Source of the DNA: Sialis fuliginosa
Lineage: Eukaryota > Arthropoda > Insecta > Megaloptera > Sialidae
Length of the DNA: 64,000 nt
Reading direction: 5' to 3'
Assembly (NCBI GenBank): GCA_961205875.1
Contig: OY540822.1
Span: 13,456,501-13,520,500, forward strand
Shown here: positions 49,441 through 60,616 of the stretch, one piece after another
Position numbering within the stretch: the stretch's first letter is position 1
How the letters are laid out: each line of letters starts with the position of its first letter
Program-made: the position numbers and the translations under genes
The notes under the pieces: generated by a model
Seen by the model: only the letters and a program-made list of their open reading frames with translations
Databases searched by the model: none
What the model was told of the DNA's origin: nothing

Positions 49441-49801
49441 GTGGAAGCTTTATGCATGCAAAGATTTTTCGTTTTAAGTGGAAATCAGTTACTTTATACA
49501 TTTTTCAAAAATAAATCGTAATTAAAATGTATTACAATTCGTAAATACATTGTTCTGAATAAATTGGTTCTAAATTTTGTTAACGTTTAAATCTGATCGA
49601 TTCGAATACATTGAAAAACTATAAGGTACGGGACACTAATACGCAAGGCTCGGGTCGCACTTGACAATTTTTTTCAACAAACGTCTTATAGCTCACAGAT
49701 GAAGATATTTTTTTACTAATATGAGTTCGCTAGGAAGTTTTAAGTATTATAAATATATTTAAATCAGTGTTTACTTACCTATTCGGCTTATTGGCCAATT
49801 C

Positions 49802-52800
49802 TCAGGCATATTCAGTATCAGTCGAAAGACTTCGTTCTCCGAGTGCATTGAATGGTCTTTCATCATAGAATTCATCCTTCCTCCAAATATCGTCCTCGTC
49901 TTCCCCGCCCTTTGTATGCCCTTCAGCCGTTTCTACTAAAGTATTGGAATAGTTGCCTCTGGAATGTGCATAAGCTAAACTTTTTTGATAACTAAATAAC
50001 TGGCGTTCGAGTCCATAGTTTTCGGCTTGTAATGCGCATATTTCCCTCCTACAAAGAAGAATTTATAATATTTATACAGGAAAGAATGATGATTTTTTAA
50101 CGTGTTTAACAAAGAAAGTATCAATTTACGAGGTGTGATTGAAATTTTAATGGGGGGTATAAAATAGTTACCGAGTAACAGTATTAATGGAGGTTACATA
50201 ATGAAAAGTACTCACTTCATTTGATGATTGTGCATACGAAAAATATCATCATATTTATGATAAATTGCTTGAAATAATAAATAACTTTCACCCCATTCAA
50301 CTTGAACTTTAAGTTGCGCTTTATCAGTTAAATACGGGCAGTCTGAAGTTTTTATCTATAAAAAATATTTTTTCATAAATTACATAAATATACTTAAAAT
50401 GTCCAATCGAAAAAATACTAATGGTCTAAGGTAAGTCGCATAAATAGACAAAAAAAGTAAAAAATATTATATTTTTTAATGTAAAGCTTAATTTGGGATT
50501 TTATTAGCTAATTTAACTAATTTTTTTGGTTCCCAAAATTAAAAAGAATCAAAATTCAATTTCGAGAAAACAGATTCACAGAGATACTTAAGGCTCTGGG
50601 GCCCCGAGGCAGCAAGTGATCGAGGGGCCCCTTATAAAAAAAAACATAAATAATCCTTACATATAATAATATAGACAATTTAATATATTTATGATTTCTG
50701 GTAAGGTTGAATTTAAATTTTCAATTATTCGAAACTTCGGAAGGGTTGCAATAAAGCCTCAATTGGGCCGTGGGTCGGAAATATCTTGGATCAGTTTCTA
50801 AACAATACCTTTTATCTATCAAAGTAATTCGTAAAAAAATCTATATCATTTTTATTCTTAATTAGGTATATCTACATATATTTAAAATGAGTTAATATTT
50901 CTGTAACTGGTGTCGACATAATAGTTTCTTAAACTCCAAAAAAAATATAGTAAAATATTTAGATGTTTTCATTATACACTCAATTATATTCCGCTAACAG
51001 CATAAAAAAGTTAAGTACCTCTTTAACAGCTAAATGAGTTTCCATAATAATTCCCTCGTCCGTATTTTCCTGGGCATAGTAGTGTGAAAATGGCCCCCCT
51101 GGCAAAGCCACCGGTTCAACATGTTTTGTTTTTGCGTGATAGCGAAGTAAATATGCTTGCCAACTTACGAAGCTGAAAAAAAGTTTTTTTTTGTGTGTTG
51201 TTTTATCTCTACATTGTTTGGCGTTGTTTTTATAAAATGTTTTGTTTAACACTTTCATTGTAAAATATGAAACAATAGTTTTGTCTTTCTATAAGTTGGT
51301 TTTTTTTCAAATGAACACTATTTTGGATGCATGCAAATATTTTTACTCTGATTAATTTGTAGCTTGATACAAATTTAATATTAGTTTTTTTATCATCAAG
51401 TTTGATTATAAATACAAAACATAGTTTTTTTTTACCTATATCTATGTAAAGGAAATAACTTTTACATATCAAATGTTAGGTCGCTATAACATTATCAAAG
51501 AAATATAATATCTTTGATCAAAGAAATATTACCTGCAGTGAATTTAATCAAATCTTATAATATATTTCTTCGTAATATTTCTATGAACATAGATGAGGAA
51601 ACTCTCTTATATTCAATCAAAGTTTTTTTTATCTTTGTCAAAGATCACTGACATATACTCGTATCTTTGAAAATGCAATAACGGTTTTAGCATACGATTG
51701 ATTTAAAGGAAATGCAAAAAAACTGCAAGTTCTTCCTGTATTCGATAAGATACAGATTGGCCATATATTATGAGCCGGATAAAAAATTTAACGTATTTTA
51801 CTTTATGGTAAATTTAGAAATGTTACTAATTGTAAGAAAAATAAACAATAGCTAACTAAAAATAACGTTTTTTTAAATAGTCTGTTAAAACTAATGACAA
51901 ATTTGAATCAAGCTTCAAAATTACAAGAATAAAGTGTATTTTTGAGTTATGTACTTAATATGAACAGAAGAGAAAAAATTCTGTACACAGGATGTTCAAA
52001 ATAACACGTTACAGAAAGAATGCTGTGTGCAGAAAATTTTTCAGATTGAAGGAGGCAAAATCACAATATATTTTCCACTGGATTTAAAATAACTTTTTCT
52101 GTTGTTAGATCCTTAAAACAAAAGTATACTTAGATCCTTATTAAAAAAAACACACAAATAAAAAAATATCATAATATTATCTTCTCCAAACTGAATACGT
52201 TTTATTTTGAACACCCGGTATAGTATGTTAATAAATCCTGTATCACGTTAAAAACCATACTATTGAATTATATATGACACAAACTTTATAACGGCCCTGA
52301 AATCTTTGCTAGTTTAGTTTTACTTATTAATATTTCATGTCATTTTGAAGAATCGTAGAGTAGTTACACACCTTTAAGTAATGTACATAAACACTGAATA
52401 AATAATTTTATTTTAAGAATAGTTATTGGTATTTAAGTCAATTGCAATTAAGGGTGGTAATTACTAAATTGTTAATAATTATTACTATACTAAGGGTTTC
52501 CCACGGGAAGATGTTGAAACTATCGATAATTCTGTTAAAAGTAACACAGAAAATTATGTTATTGCCCCAAAATGGAGTGACGTAACATATATGTTTAATT
52601 AAAAAATGAGTTATAACCTTTTTAGTGTGGTTCCACTCTCGGAAAGTGGTTTTACTTTCGAAAAGAAGCACTTTTCAAGATTATTCATTTTGACGCGAAC
52701 CATAGCCGTTACTCTTTTCAACACCTTCTCGTGAGACATCCTGTATATATAACAAACATCTGGATTTTATTGATTGAAATAAATCGAAGAGATCGAGTTT

Positions 52801-55800
52801 TAGAGAAAAATAATAATTACAAAATTTTTTGGGTTTAAAAAAACAATATTCGAAAGTAATATTTACGACATCATAACTTTGAAACGAGGTGAACTTTTTT
52901 GTTTAAATTATTTCAGAATATTACTTCCCGTAAAGAAAATAATTCGAAGTTTTTCTTCAGCCTGTAGTTCCAGAGTCAACGTTTATTTTATCCTATAGTA
53001 AAAAATAACTTACCGCAAATGATTTCTGGGAACATTATGAATATCCTTGTATACCATATGAAGCCGAACAGTTTCCGAATGCAAATCGCTTTTTACGGTC
53101 CATGCTTGTTTGTCTCTGTCGTACAACTGGGCACAAATCGGAGTTGGCATTACTACAGTCGCGCTGCTGTCGCCATCAACCGGAGTTGGGTGATTTGTCT
53201 GGGATATACCGCTAGTCACTGCTACTTCAGATATGGTATTCGCTACCACCATACGAAGTTCTACATTAACTATACCCTATATGAGAAAACATACCCTTTT
53301 TAAGTAAGACCGAAGCCATATTTCTGCTGGCCAGAAGCGAGGTGAGTTGAACAGGCGTATACATGACATTTTAAATTAAGTATATATGTATATTATGTCA
53401 GGGATATCTCGTTTACATGTGGTATATATATCAGTGGAAGTAGGGGAAGCAAGAAATTTCACAAAAAAATTTCGAATTTTTGATTACGTTAAAAGTATGT
53501 TTATTATATAGAAAATGACGTGAAAAGTAGTTTGTTTCAAACCGCAGGTCTGTATCTCAAACCGTTCTCAAGATATAGCCTCTCAAAGTTTTAGTTTTTT
53601 CAAATTTCTGGAGAAAAAAGGCCATAACTTTTGAACGCGTGGTCGGAATTGAATTTAGTTGACGGATTTGGAATCAGCGTGTCAAAATCTATATAATGAT
53701 ATGTATAATACTTTAAAACTCTAAAAAAAAAATTTCGCGAAAAATCGAAAAAATTCAAAGGGGTATACCTTAAAAAAATGTCGATTTTTCGCCAAAATTT
53801 TTTTGTCGGATTTTAAAGTATTATACATGTCATTATATAGATTTTGATACGCTGATTTCAAATCCGTCAACTAAAATCAATTCTGACCACTCATTCAAAA
53901 GTTATGGCCTTTTTTCTCCAAAAATTTGAAAAAACTAAAACTTTGAGAGGCTGTATCTCGAGAACGGTTTGAGATACAGACCTGCGGTTTGAAACAAACA
54001 ACTTTTCACGTCATTTTATATACAATAAATATACTTTTAACGAAATCAAAAATTCGAAATTTTTTAGTGAAATTTCCTTCAGTGAACTTCAGCTCGTCAT
54101 ACAAATATCGGCTAAAATACAAGAAAATAAGACGTAGAATCATTTAGTTACTATATAAATATAAAAGAATTTATTTAAAAAAGTAAAAGCTTGAACTTAA
54201 GGTGTTTCATAACTAGTTTTTTTGTTAATAGGAGGGGGAGGATTGACAAAATATGCTTCCCTTATTAAAAATTTCACGCCTCGCCACTGATATATATATA
54301 TATACATATATATAATATTCAAACGCAGTGAATATTAAACGTAAAAATTCTTAATTGAATATCATTTTCTACTGACGGTACTTTTTTTCGATAAAAAAAT
54401 ATTATAGATGGGTATTTTGCTATCATAATTAAATCTTGCTGTCAATTCTCTACAGACTATAGTTTATTTATAAAATCTACCGTGCACTGATGACCTAGTT
54501 TCATTTACATAGAAGCATATATGGGGTTGTTACAAGAAAATGAATATTTTTATATTTTTAGCGAGATGAAGTTCTATGAAAAACTTAATTCTTCGGAAAA
54601 GTAATATACACGGTGTAGAATTTCACTATTCATAAGAAAAATGCACTGAATTTCGTAGCTGGAACACAGGATTATATTTACCCTTCGTTTATTCCTGTTA
54701 CTAAATACGAAATTCAATTTATTTTTACTCGGAATGGAACATAGAGAAATCAATGTTATTTTAGATGCATAAAAATATATTTGTTCGTAATTACATTTTT
54801 TTCTTGTAAAGCTAAAATTTGTCTCTCGACGAAGATAAATTCTTACTAACTATTAATAAACTGGAGAAAATTAGATGTTTTGGATTGTTATATAACTTTC
54901 TTAATTTCATTTTGATATTTGATTTAACTTTTATAATTCCATGAGGTATTATATATAATTGTTAATTAACAAAAATAAATGTTTGAAGGACTTAAATTAG
55001 TAGCAAATGTCAAAACGCAATTAATAAAGTTGTAAAACAATCAAAAGCAATTGTTATTAATTTGTTTGAACTTCTTTTAATATTTAAGACGAAATTTAAA
55101 AACAAACTGGTTTTGAAGCACGCTTAAATTTACAAGAAAAAATCTATATTTACGAGTTTCTCGAAATGTGAAAAGCAGAGCAAATCTTTCCATGTGTCTG
55201 ATATAACATTGATCTCCCTATGTACCGTAGTTACATTAGATATGTTTGATATAAATACATATAGTAATAATAAAAATATGTAAGTATTTGTACAGTATGA
55301 AATGTCAAGAATTTATTAATGAAAAATTACACGCAAGCATTTTTCTTCTTTATTAACATCCTGACGATAATTCTGTGAATCGAAAGCTTGCGTGTAATTT
55401 TTCATTAATAAATTCTTGACGTGTTATCCGAACAAGGATTTTTATTGTTATTTTTAACGTTACTACTTTTATATTATTATTATTATTATCAATATATATA
55501 TATATACATATAAGAAAGAATTCAACCTCTCGAGATAGAAATGTGAAAATTTCGACGCATGCTACCAACATTTTTTGCGCATCCTTTTTATATATTACTA
55601 ATGTCGGAATCTTCATAGATCATTCGTATGGCAGTATTCGATTGTAAATATAATACTAAAATTCCAAAGCTCCAGTCGGTTTACGTATAAATATCTTTTT
55701 ATTTCAATAATTTATAAAAACCGTTTAACGTTGACTAATTCAATTATCGAATAGAATCAAACGCAATCGAAGCGAAAGTCGGATTAACTTACACTCACAC

Positions 55801-58252
55801 AATTTTCATTAAATAAATTGGTTTAACCATTTATTTATTTTGCACTATTTACTCTTTACCAGAGTTATGCAGACGTAAAAAAATGTGTAATGATGAGTGA
55901 AAAAAATATTTCTTATTTTCGATAACTTTGTTGTAAACTGTATATGTACCTATGAAAATATATATGTAGAATTTAAGAAAATGACCATTTTTAATGATTT
56001 TTATTTTTACTTCGAGGCTTTTAGGTCATTATATGTAAATAAAATAGTTATATGTGATATAACATTATTTATTATTATAGACGTTTCGTCATGTTTCAGA
56101 CTTCATCAGTATCTTTTAATAACAATGATATAGAAATATGTACAATGTACAAGTATCATATGTATAATAATAAATAATGTTATAATATCACATATAACTC
56201 GAAGTCAAAATGAAAATATATATAAAGTACCTACTTAAGTATAAGAACAATTACTCAAAAGAGTACTTAAGTAGATGCACATCTTTGCTTTGTATATATA
56301 TAATTAAAAAGCAATTGTAAAATGTAAAGCGAATTTTCAGATTAAATATTTATGTATGAAATTCATATCGTCGGTGGCTATGAAAAATATAAACAAAGCT
56401 TTTCTTTAGTATTTATTTTCCCCGTACCTTTATTTGAAATTTTGTATAGGGCATCAGATTTAAAATTGAAAGGATGTATTCTGTATATATGGAAAAACAA
56501 CAAAATTAAATATTCAGCTATTGTTTTTCCTTTTTTGTCATATGTTGTTTTTAGGATTTTATATACAAATTTCGCACATGTTTGAATAAATTACGATATG
56601 TTACAATTTACAACGTGAAGATTTTATTGTAAATACATTTTTTATTAAACAATTAACCCATTTTCAATTTTACATTCTAAGGGGGATCATCTCTTGAATA
56701 ATGGATTATTTTTTTAACTTCGTATTTAAAATTTGTAACGCTAATTTCACCCACTTTACGTTGTCCGATTGTCTTGAAATTTTGAATAATTATATATGTT
56801 AGATACACTTTTATCTAATATTTAATTTTAGAAAAAATAAAGTAACTATTCAATTTAAAAAAGTAGACGTATTTTTTAATTGATAATTATAAAAAAAATC
56901 ATGACGAGTATAACTTCGTATAACTTAAAACATCCATATTAAATAAAATTTTACAGTCTTATTTAAGCATCGATATTTCTCGTAAACGATTGATCCTATG
57001 GGAAATAAGAAATATTTTTTTTATTCGAGTATTTTGTGTTATATAAACATACAAAACAATATAAAATACTGGATTGAAAATCAACGGACTACTGGGCCCA
57101 TACATTCCTTGTCTAAATAATTATTGGTTGATACTGGAAATCGATAAACCTTATTAATATTATTATCAGATTAACTAGATATTAAATAAAAACTAATATT
57201 GGGCAAAGGACTGTAGCTCTCTCATGTCGTAGAATTTCCCAAGTTTTTGGATGAAGAATTTCAATTAGCTTTTGGGAGGTGAAACTAGATTAAAAATAAA
57301 AAGACACGTGTTCGGGTATTTATATATTTAAATGCTCATTATTAATTACGATATTTAATTCTAAATTACTTATTTATAAAATTAGATTTATTAATAAAAT
57401 CTATTTTGTAACAAATTAAGTATTAATAATTAATATCCGAAAACCGGAAAAAATTATAATTTATATGAAAGTATTAATACATACGTTATTAATAATTAAT
57501 TTGTTACAAAATAGATTTTATTAATTTCATAAATAAATCATTTAATTTACCTACATAATATATTTTAGTCCAGAAACTTGTGCGAAATATGTACAAGAAA
57601 ATAAAAACAATTGCAAATTAAAATAAAAAGTAAAATTCCTAAATCAAGATTCGAACCACAGTTCGCCGCGTTCCTAATAATCCATTAACCGCTTTTCAGA
57701 ATTAAATAAATGCTCGAACACGTGTCTTTTTATTTAACAGAAATCCTGCGACGTCCCTCTGTAAGAATAACTTCCCCGATTTACTGTTAAAGTTTAACAC
57801 GTCCGTCATGAATCACCCTGTATTTAATTGAAAAGTAGTTTTTAAATAATTTATTATCGCCTTTGTTATATTATTTGTAAACAGTAAGATATATTGAATA
57901 CTCTCTTGTAGAACTACTTTTCAGGCATGGTCTATTATGTTCCATCATGAATATAACAGTATCTATTCAGACTTGATCTATAATTGGTAGCAGGGATTGA
58001 AGGTAACAATAGATGAATAAATAAACATAACTAACTGACATTTCAAACTAACCTTGTATACGAGATCGTTGAATTTAGCTCGAGGATGCCATCCGTACCC
58101 CTTTCCATCGGAGTCTGAAATATCATCTAGTTGCCCACTGTCCATTAATGTTTTGCCAGACCCCAAGAGGACTTGGTAACGTACCCGACACTGATGGTCA
58201 AAGCCTGTTAGACGATTTAAATATACGGAGACACGACCTTCTGAATTTTCAC
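49802..58252 (-). CDS. MATH/TRAF-like segment plus helical C-terminal region, 5' partial (5 exons seen)
   Basis: Minus-strand exons: 58252-58053, 53276-53014, 51172-51019, 50355-50216, 50048-49802 (TGA at 49804-49802). All joins keep frame, giving 334 residues. Exon one begins in phase 1, so N-terminal exons are missing and probably lie beyond or unseen in 58,253-64,000. The first two exons read RVSVYLNRLTGFDHQCRVRY, DISDSDGKGYGWHPRAKFND and VNVELRMVVANTISEVAV. This strand-rich pattern resembles the second half of a MATH domain (the '...GWhpra.f.dL.ykg.l.velem' shape). Later exons give a Ser/Thr/Pro linker, a segment with FVSWQAYLLRYHAKTKH, and a helix-rich, Gln/Glu-containing stretch (MKREICALQAENYGLERQLF) likely to be coiled coil. 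The last part is acidic (GGEDEDDIW). Function and orthology unknown; the MATH call is inference. The donor at 49779/49778 lies 23 bases after the TGA. Confidence 0.8.
51986..52218. mobile_element. TIR element, about 233 bp, in MATH-like gene intron
   Basis: The left end CACAGGATGTTCAAAATAAC and the complement of the right end (CCGGGTGTTCAAAATAAAAC) are inverted repeats, with TA on each side. Confidence 0.65.
52490..52743. mobile_element. TIR element, about 254 bp, same class as 30708
   Basis: The left end GGGTTTCCCACGGGAAGATG and the complement of the right end (CAGGATGTCTCACGAGAAGG) are imperfect inverted repeats. Interior GACGCGAACCATAG resembles the interior of 30708-31323. Confidence 0.5.
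53432..54289. mobile_element. hAT-like element (858 bp) containing a 635-bp foldback palindrome
   Basis: The outer ends are CAGTGG and CCACTG with partial further complementarity; flanking ATATATAT on both sides is compatible with an 8-bp duplication but is low-complexity. Inside, 53446-53760 is nearly the reverse complement of 53768-54080 (for example ACCGCAGGTCTGTATCTCAA against its complement at 53970-53990), with GGTATACC at the centre. No ORF. It lies in the intron between the first two visible exons of the MATH-like gene. Confidence 0.8.
54290..55303. other. AT-rich intron sequence, nothing recognised
   Basis: Starts with a (TA)n run. No exon or repeat identified. Confidence 0.45.
55304..55420. 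repeat. Perfect 35-bp inverted repeat with hammerhead-like core in the loop
   Basis: Arms 55304-55338 and 55386-55420 are perfectly complementary (ends GTCAAGAATTTATTAATG and its complement). The 47-base loop ends CTGACGA, ATTCTGTGAAT, CGAAA (55362-55385), resembling the conserved core of a hammerhead ribozyme. It may be a retroelement terminal repeat. Confidence 0.75.
56046..56199. repeat. Imperfect 34-bp inverted repeat with minus-strand hammerhead-like core
   Basis: Arms 56046-56079 and 56163-56199 are complementary apart from a 3-base insertion. On the minus strand CTGATGA (56109-56103) is followed by AGTC, a loop, GAC and GAAACGT (to 56081). Confidence 0.7.
57080..57830 (+). repeat. Dispersed repeat copy B, interrupted by an inverted-repeat insertion
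   Basis: Counterpart of 25511-26003: TACTGGAAATCGATAAACC, GACTGTAGCTCTCTCAT and GTTAAAGTTTAACACG appear in the same order. The copy is split around 57291-57736. Confidence 0.6.
57291..57736. mobile_element. Candidate insertion with 17-bp perfect inverted ends
   Basis: AAAAAGACACGTGTTCG (57298-57314) and CGAACACGTGTCTTTTT (57715-57731) are exact complements. A second inverted pair (about 57385-57440 and 57490-57540) lies inside. A minus-strand GTGGTTCGAATCTT (57648-57661) is B-box-like, so a tRNA-derived SINE piece may be present. Confidence 0.5.
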
Positions 58253-59453
58253 CTGTAAAATTAACAATGATTAACACATATTGTACTCAACTTGTGTTTA
58301 ATTCTTGAAATTTTCAATGATCATTAATCAACCTTCTTCGATACGATCGTTTAGAATTTAGAATATCAAAATACATATATTTTTGCAAAGGCATTTATTT
58401 CAAATGAGTTATTTTTAAAATATAATTAATTAATTTAATTAAATCAATTGTTAAATAATGCATTTTACATTAAAAAGTGTGTTCATCTGTAACGATATAT
58501 TTTTAATTAATTGCATTCTTATAAAGTATGGAAACATTATTTGATTAATATTAGAAAATCTATTGCTTTCTGAATTAAATAAGTTTGACAGTAGATAATT
58601 GTTAGCACACTTCTGTCTTGTTTATATTACTTTGCATGTTGTCAAAGACAAAACACAAACACTGGATTGCACAAATGCTGATTAAGAAATTTAACGGAGG
58701 ATTAATGATAATACTTTGTTAAATATTTGTTTTTCTGTTGCATAAAACATTTTTCCCTTAAAACACTTAACGGGTCATGCAAGGGTCAATTAAAGCCTGT
58801 ATTAAATTTGCCAATTTTTCCATCAATTTTAAGTACCTATCAAACGTTAATAAGCAATACCAAAAATAGAATAGCAAATTACAATAACAATATCTTAAAT
58901 GAACTCACACAAAATAATAATTAATAATTAACACAAAATTATCCAAATTGGCCAAGCAATCGTTAAATTTACCAACAAATTGACGGAAAAATAGAACATG
59001 TTCTATTTTCGATAATAAATTGAATTTAAAATGTGATTTTCAGTATTTTAAAATTGATGTATTGATTTTAAAATTCTTATTGCACCGATATATTTCCTTA
59101 TTTACGATGCTACTAAACTGCATTTATTGTTAGTTTGATATATAACATAAGTGCGGTATTTTTTTTATGCAATTCACCAAAATTATGTTTTATATTCTCG
59201 CATGGAAAAAATTATACGCCAAGTATATAAAAATAAATACGGTGTATTTTTATGGTAAATATTTCATAGAGAGGGATTTGAATAGCCCTCGCTTGGGAAG
59301 TGTATTTGCGATTATTATATGAAGAATTAATCTTTTCATGCATACCATTTTTTAGTCCAATGAGGTTAAGTACTGCCTCTGCCTAGGCTGATAGTAGTTT
59401 TGGCCCGATATATTTGAGATATATAACGTGTACATATATTTTACGTAATACAT
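58253..59453. other. AT-rich; missing upstream exons of the MATH-like gene not found
   Basis: No minus-strand exon ending in phase 1 with a good donor could be supported. Confidence 0.4.
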
Positions 59454-59618
59454 TAGACTCTCACTAATCCGGCTATTCCTTGCGCAAAAAATGCCGGATT
59501 ATAGAGGGGGTCGGATTACTTTCAGTAATAAAGGCCGGATTAGCGAGTGTAATGCGGCATGTAAGCCATCGCGGCGGAGGTACGCCGGACTAGCAAGTAC
59601 CGGATTAACAAGAGTCTA
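59454..59618. mobile_element. Tigger/pogo-like MITE (165 bp)
   Basis: TAGACTCTCACTAATCCGG at the left and the complement of the right end (TAGACTCTTGTTAATCCGG) match at 16 of 19 positions. The interior repeats CCGGATTA several times. No transposase. Confidence 0.7.
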
Positions 59619-59679
59619 GTGTATATGTAAAAGTACATAAAATATATTTCCCGTATATTTAAAATTTACGAAATATATT

Positions 59680-60037
59680 GCTTCCTCGCAATATCGAAGA
59701 TACGAGAAGCTTTGTGATCGTTTCAGATTGAGACAAAAAAATGTTCTCCGATTTCAAAATTTTAAATTGATTTATCCGTTTCATGTCAAGGCAAACACTT
59801 TTCGTTCCGTGTCTGTCTGTCTGTCCGTCTGTCCCCTGAATCCTTGTCACACGCATAACTCATGAACCACTGAACCGATATTATTGAAACTTGGTCAGAT
59901 GGTTGGTTCTGGCTTGAGGACGGTCCCATTTCAAAATCATCAAAATCGTATGTAAGGGAAGGGGGTGACACCCCAAAATATTTATTTTTTCAAGATATCT
60001 CGAGAACGACACATGTTTCGTGAAAATTTTATAGAAT
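59680..60037 (+). repeat. CTGTCTGT dispersed repeat joined to the 19616-family unit
   Basis: The first part matches 29065-29260; from 59912 it matches 19616-19740 (TCTGGCTTGAGGACGGTCCC and onward). It stops abruptly at ACTAG where the Helitron-like end begins. Confidence 0.65.
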
Positions 60038-60096
60038 ACTAGCGCATTGGCCCGGTGTTACCGGGGGTATTAATTTAATTAAACATAAAGTAATAA

Positions 60097-60161
60097 TGCC
60101 CACCCGACATGCCCACCCAACATGCTCACCCAACATGCCCACCCAACATGCCCACCTAACA
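60097..60161 (+). repeat. Minisatellite, five copies of a 13-bp unit
   Basis: The unit TGCCCACCCAACA is repeated five times with single-base changes. Confidence 0.9.
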
Positions 60162-60616
60162 TGCTAACAACACAGGGTTCACCACGAATTGTTTTTTCCG
60201 GCTTCATGAAATTTACCCAAAATATCCACAAATTATACACCTAAACTTAACCTATCCATTAGTGAAAACCGGAATAAAATCCATTCAGTAGTTATTGAAA
60301 AAATCGTGTAAAATTATATTTTCTCCCAGGAAATACCAGGTCTTATCTTAGAATTTGTATGAAAATCAAAAATAAATAAATAGGTTACCTTTCTTGGAAG
60401 TTCTTTATTTTGATTTTTTTAAATTCACTTATTCATATTACACTTAATTTCTTCATTTGTAAAATGCGTGTTTTTTTCATTCAAATTGACATTCACATAA
60501 AATATAGTAATTGTTTTCAGCGTCTTATATTCCATAGCTACTGTGTTTTTATATAAATGACAGTTGTATGCTCTGATATCATAGAAACAAAAGACACGCT
60601 GTTCAAAAGATTCTTC

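Noticed and set aside
49802-49804. Selenocysteine as the explanation for the in-frame TGA
   Set aside because: Many insects have lost the selenoprotein machinery, the residue context shows no redox motif, and no SECIS-like structure was seen.
53019-53303. 94-codon plus-strand frame
   Set aside because: Antisense shadow of the second visible exon of the MATH-like gene.
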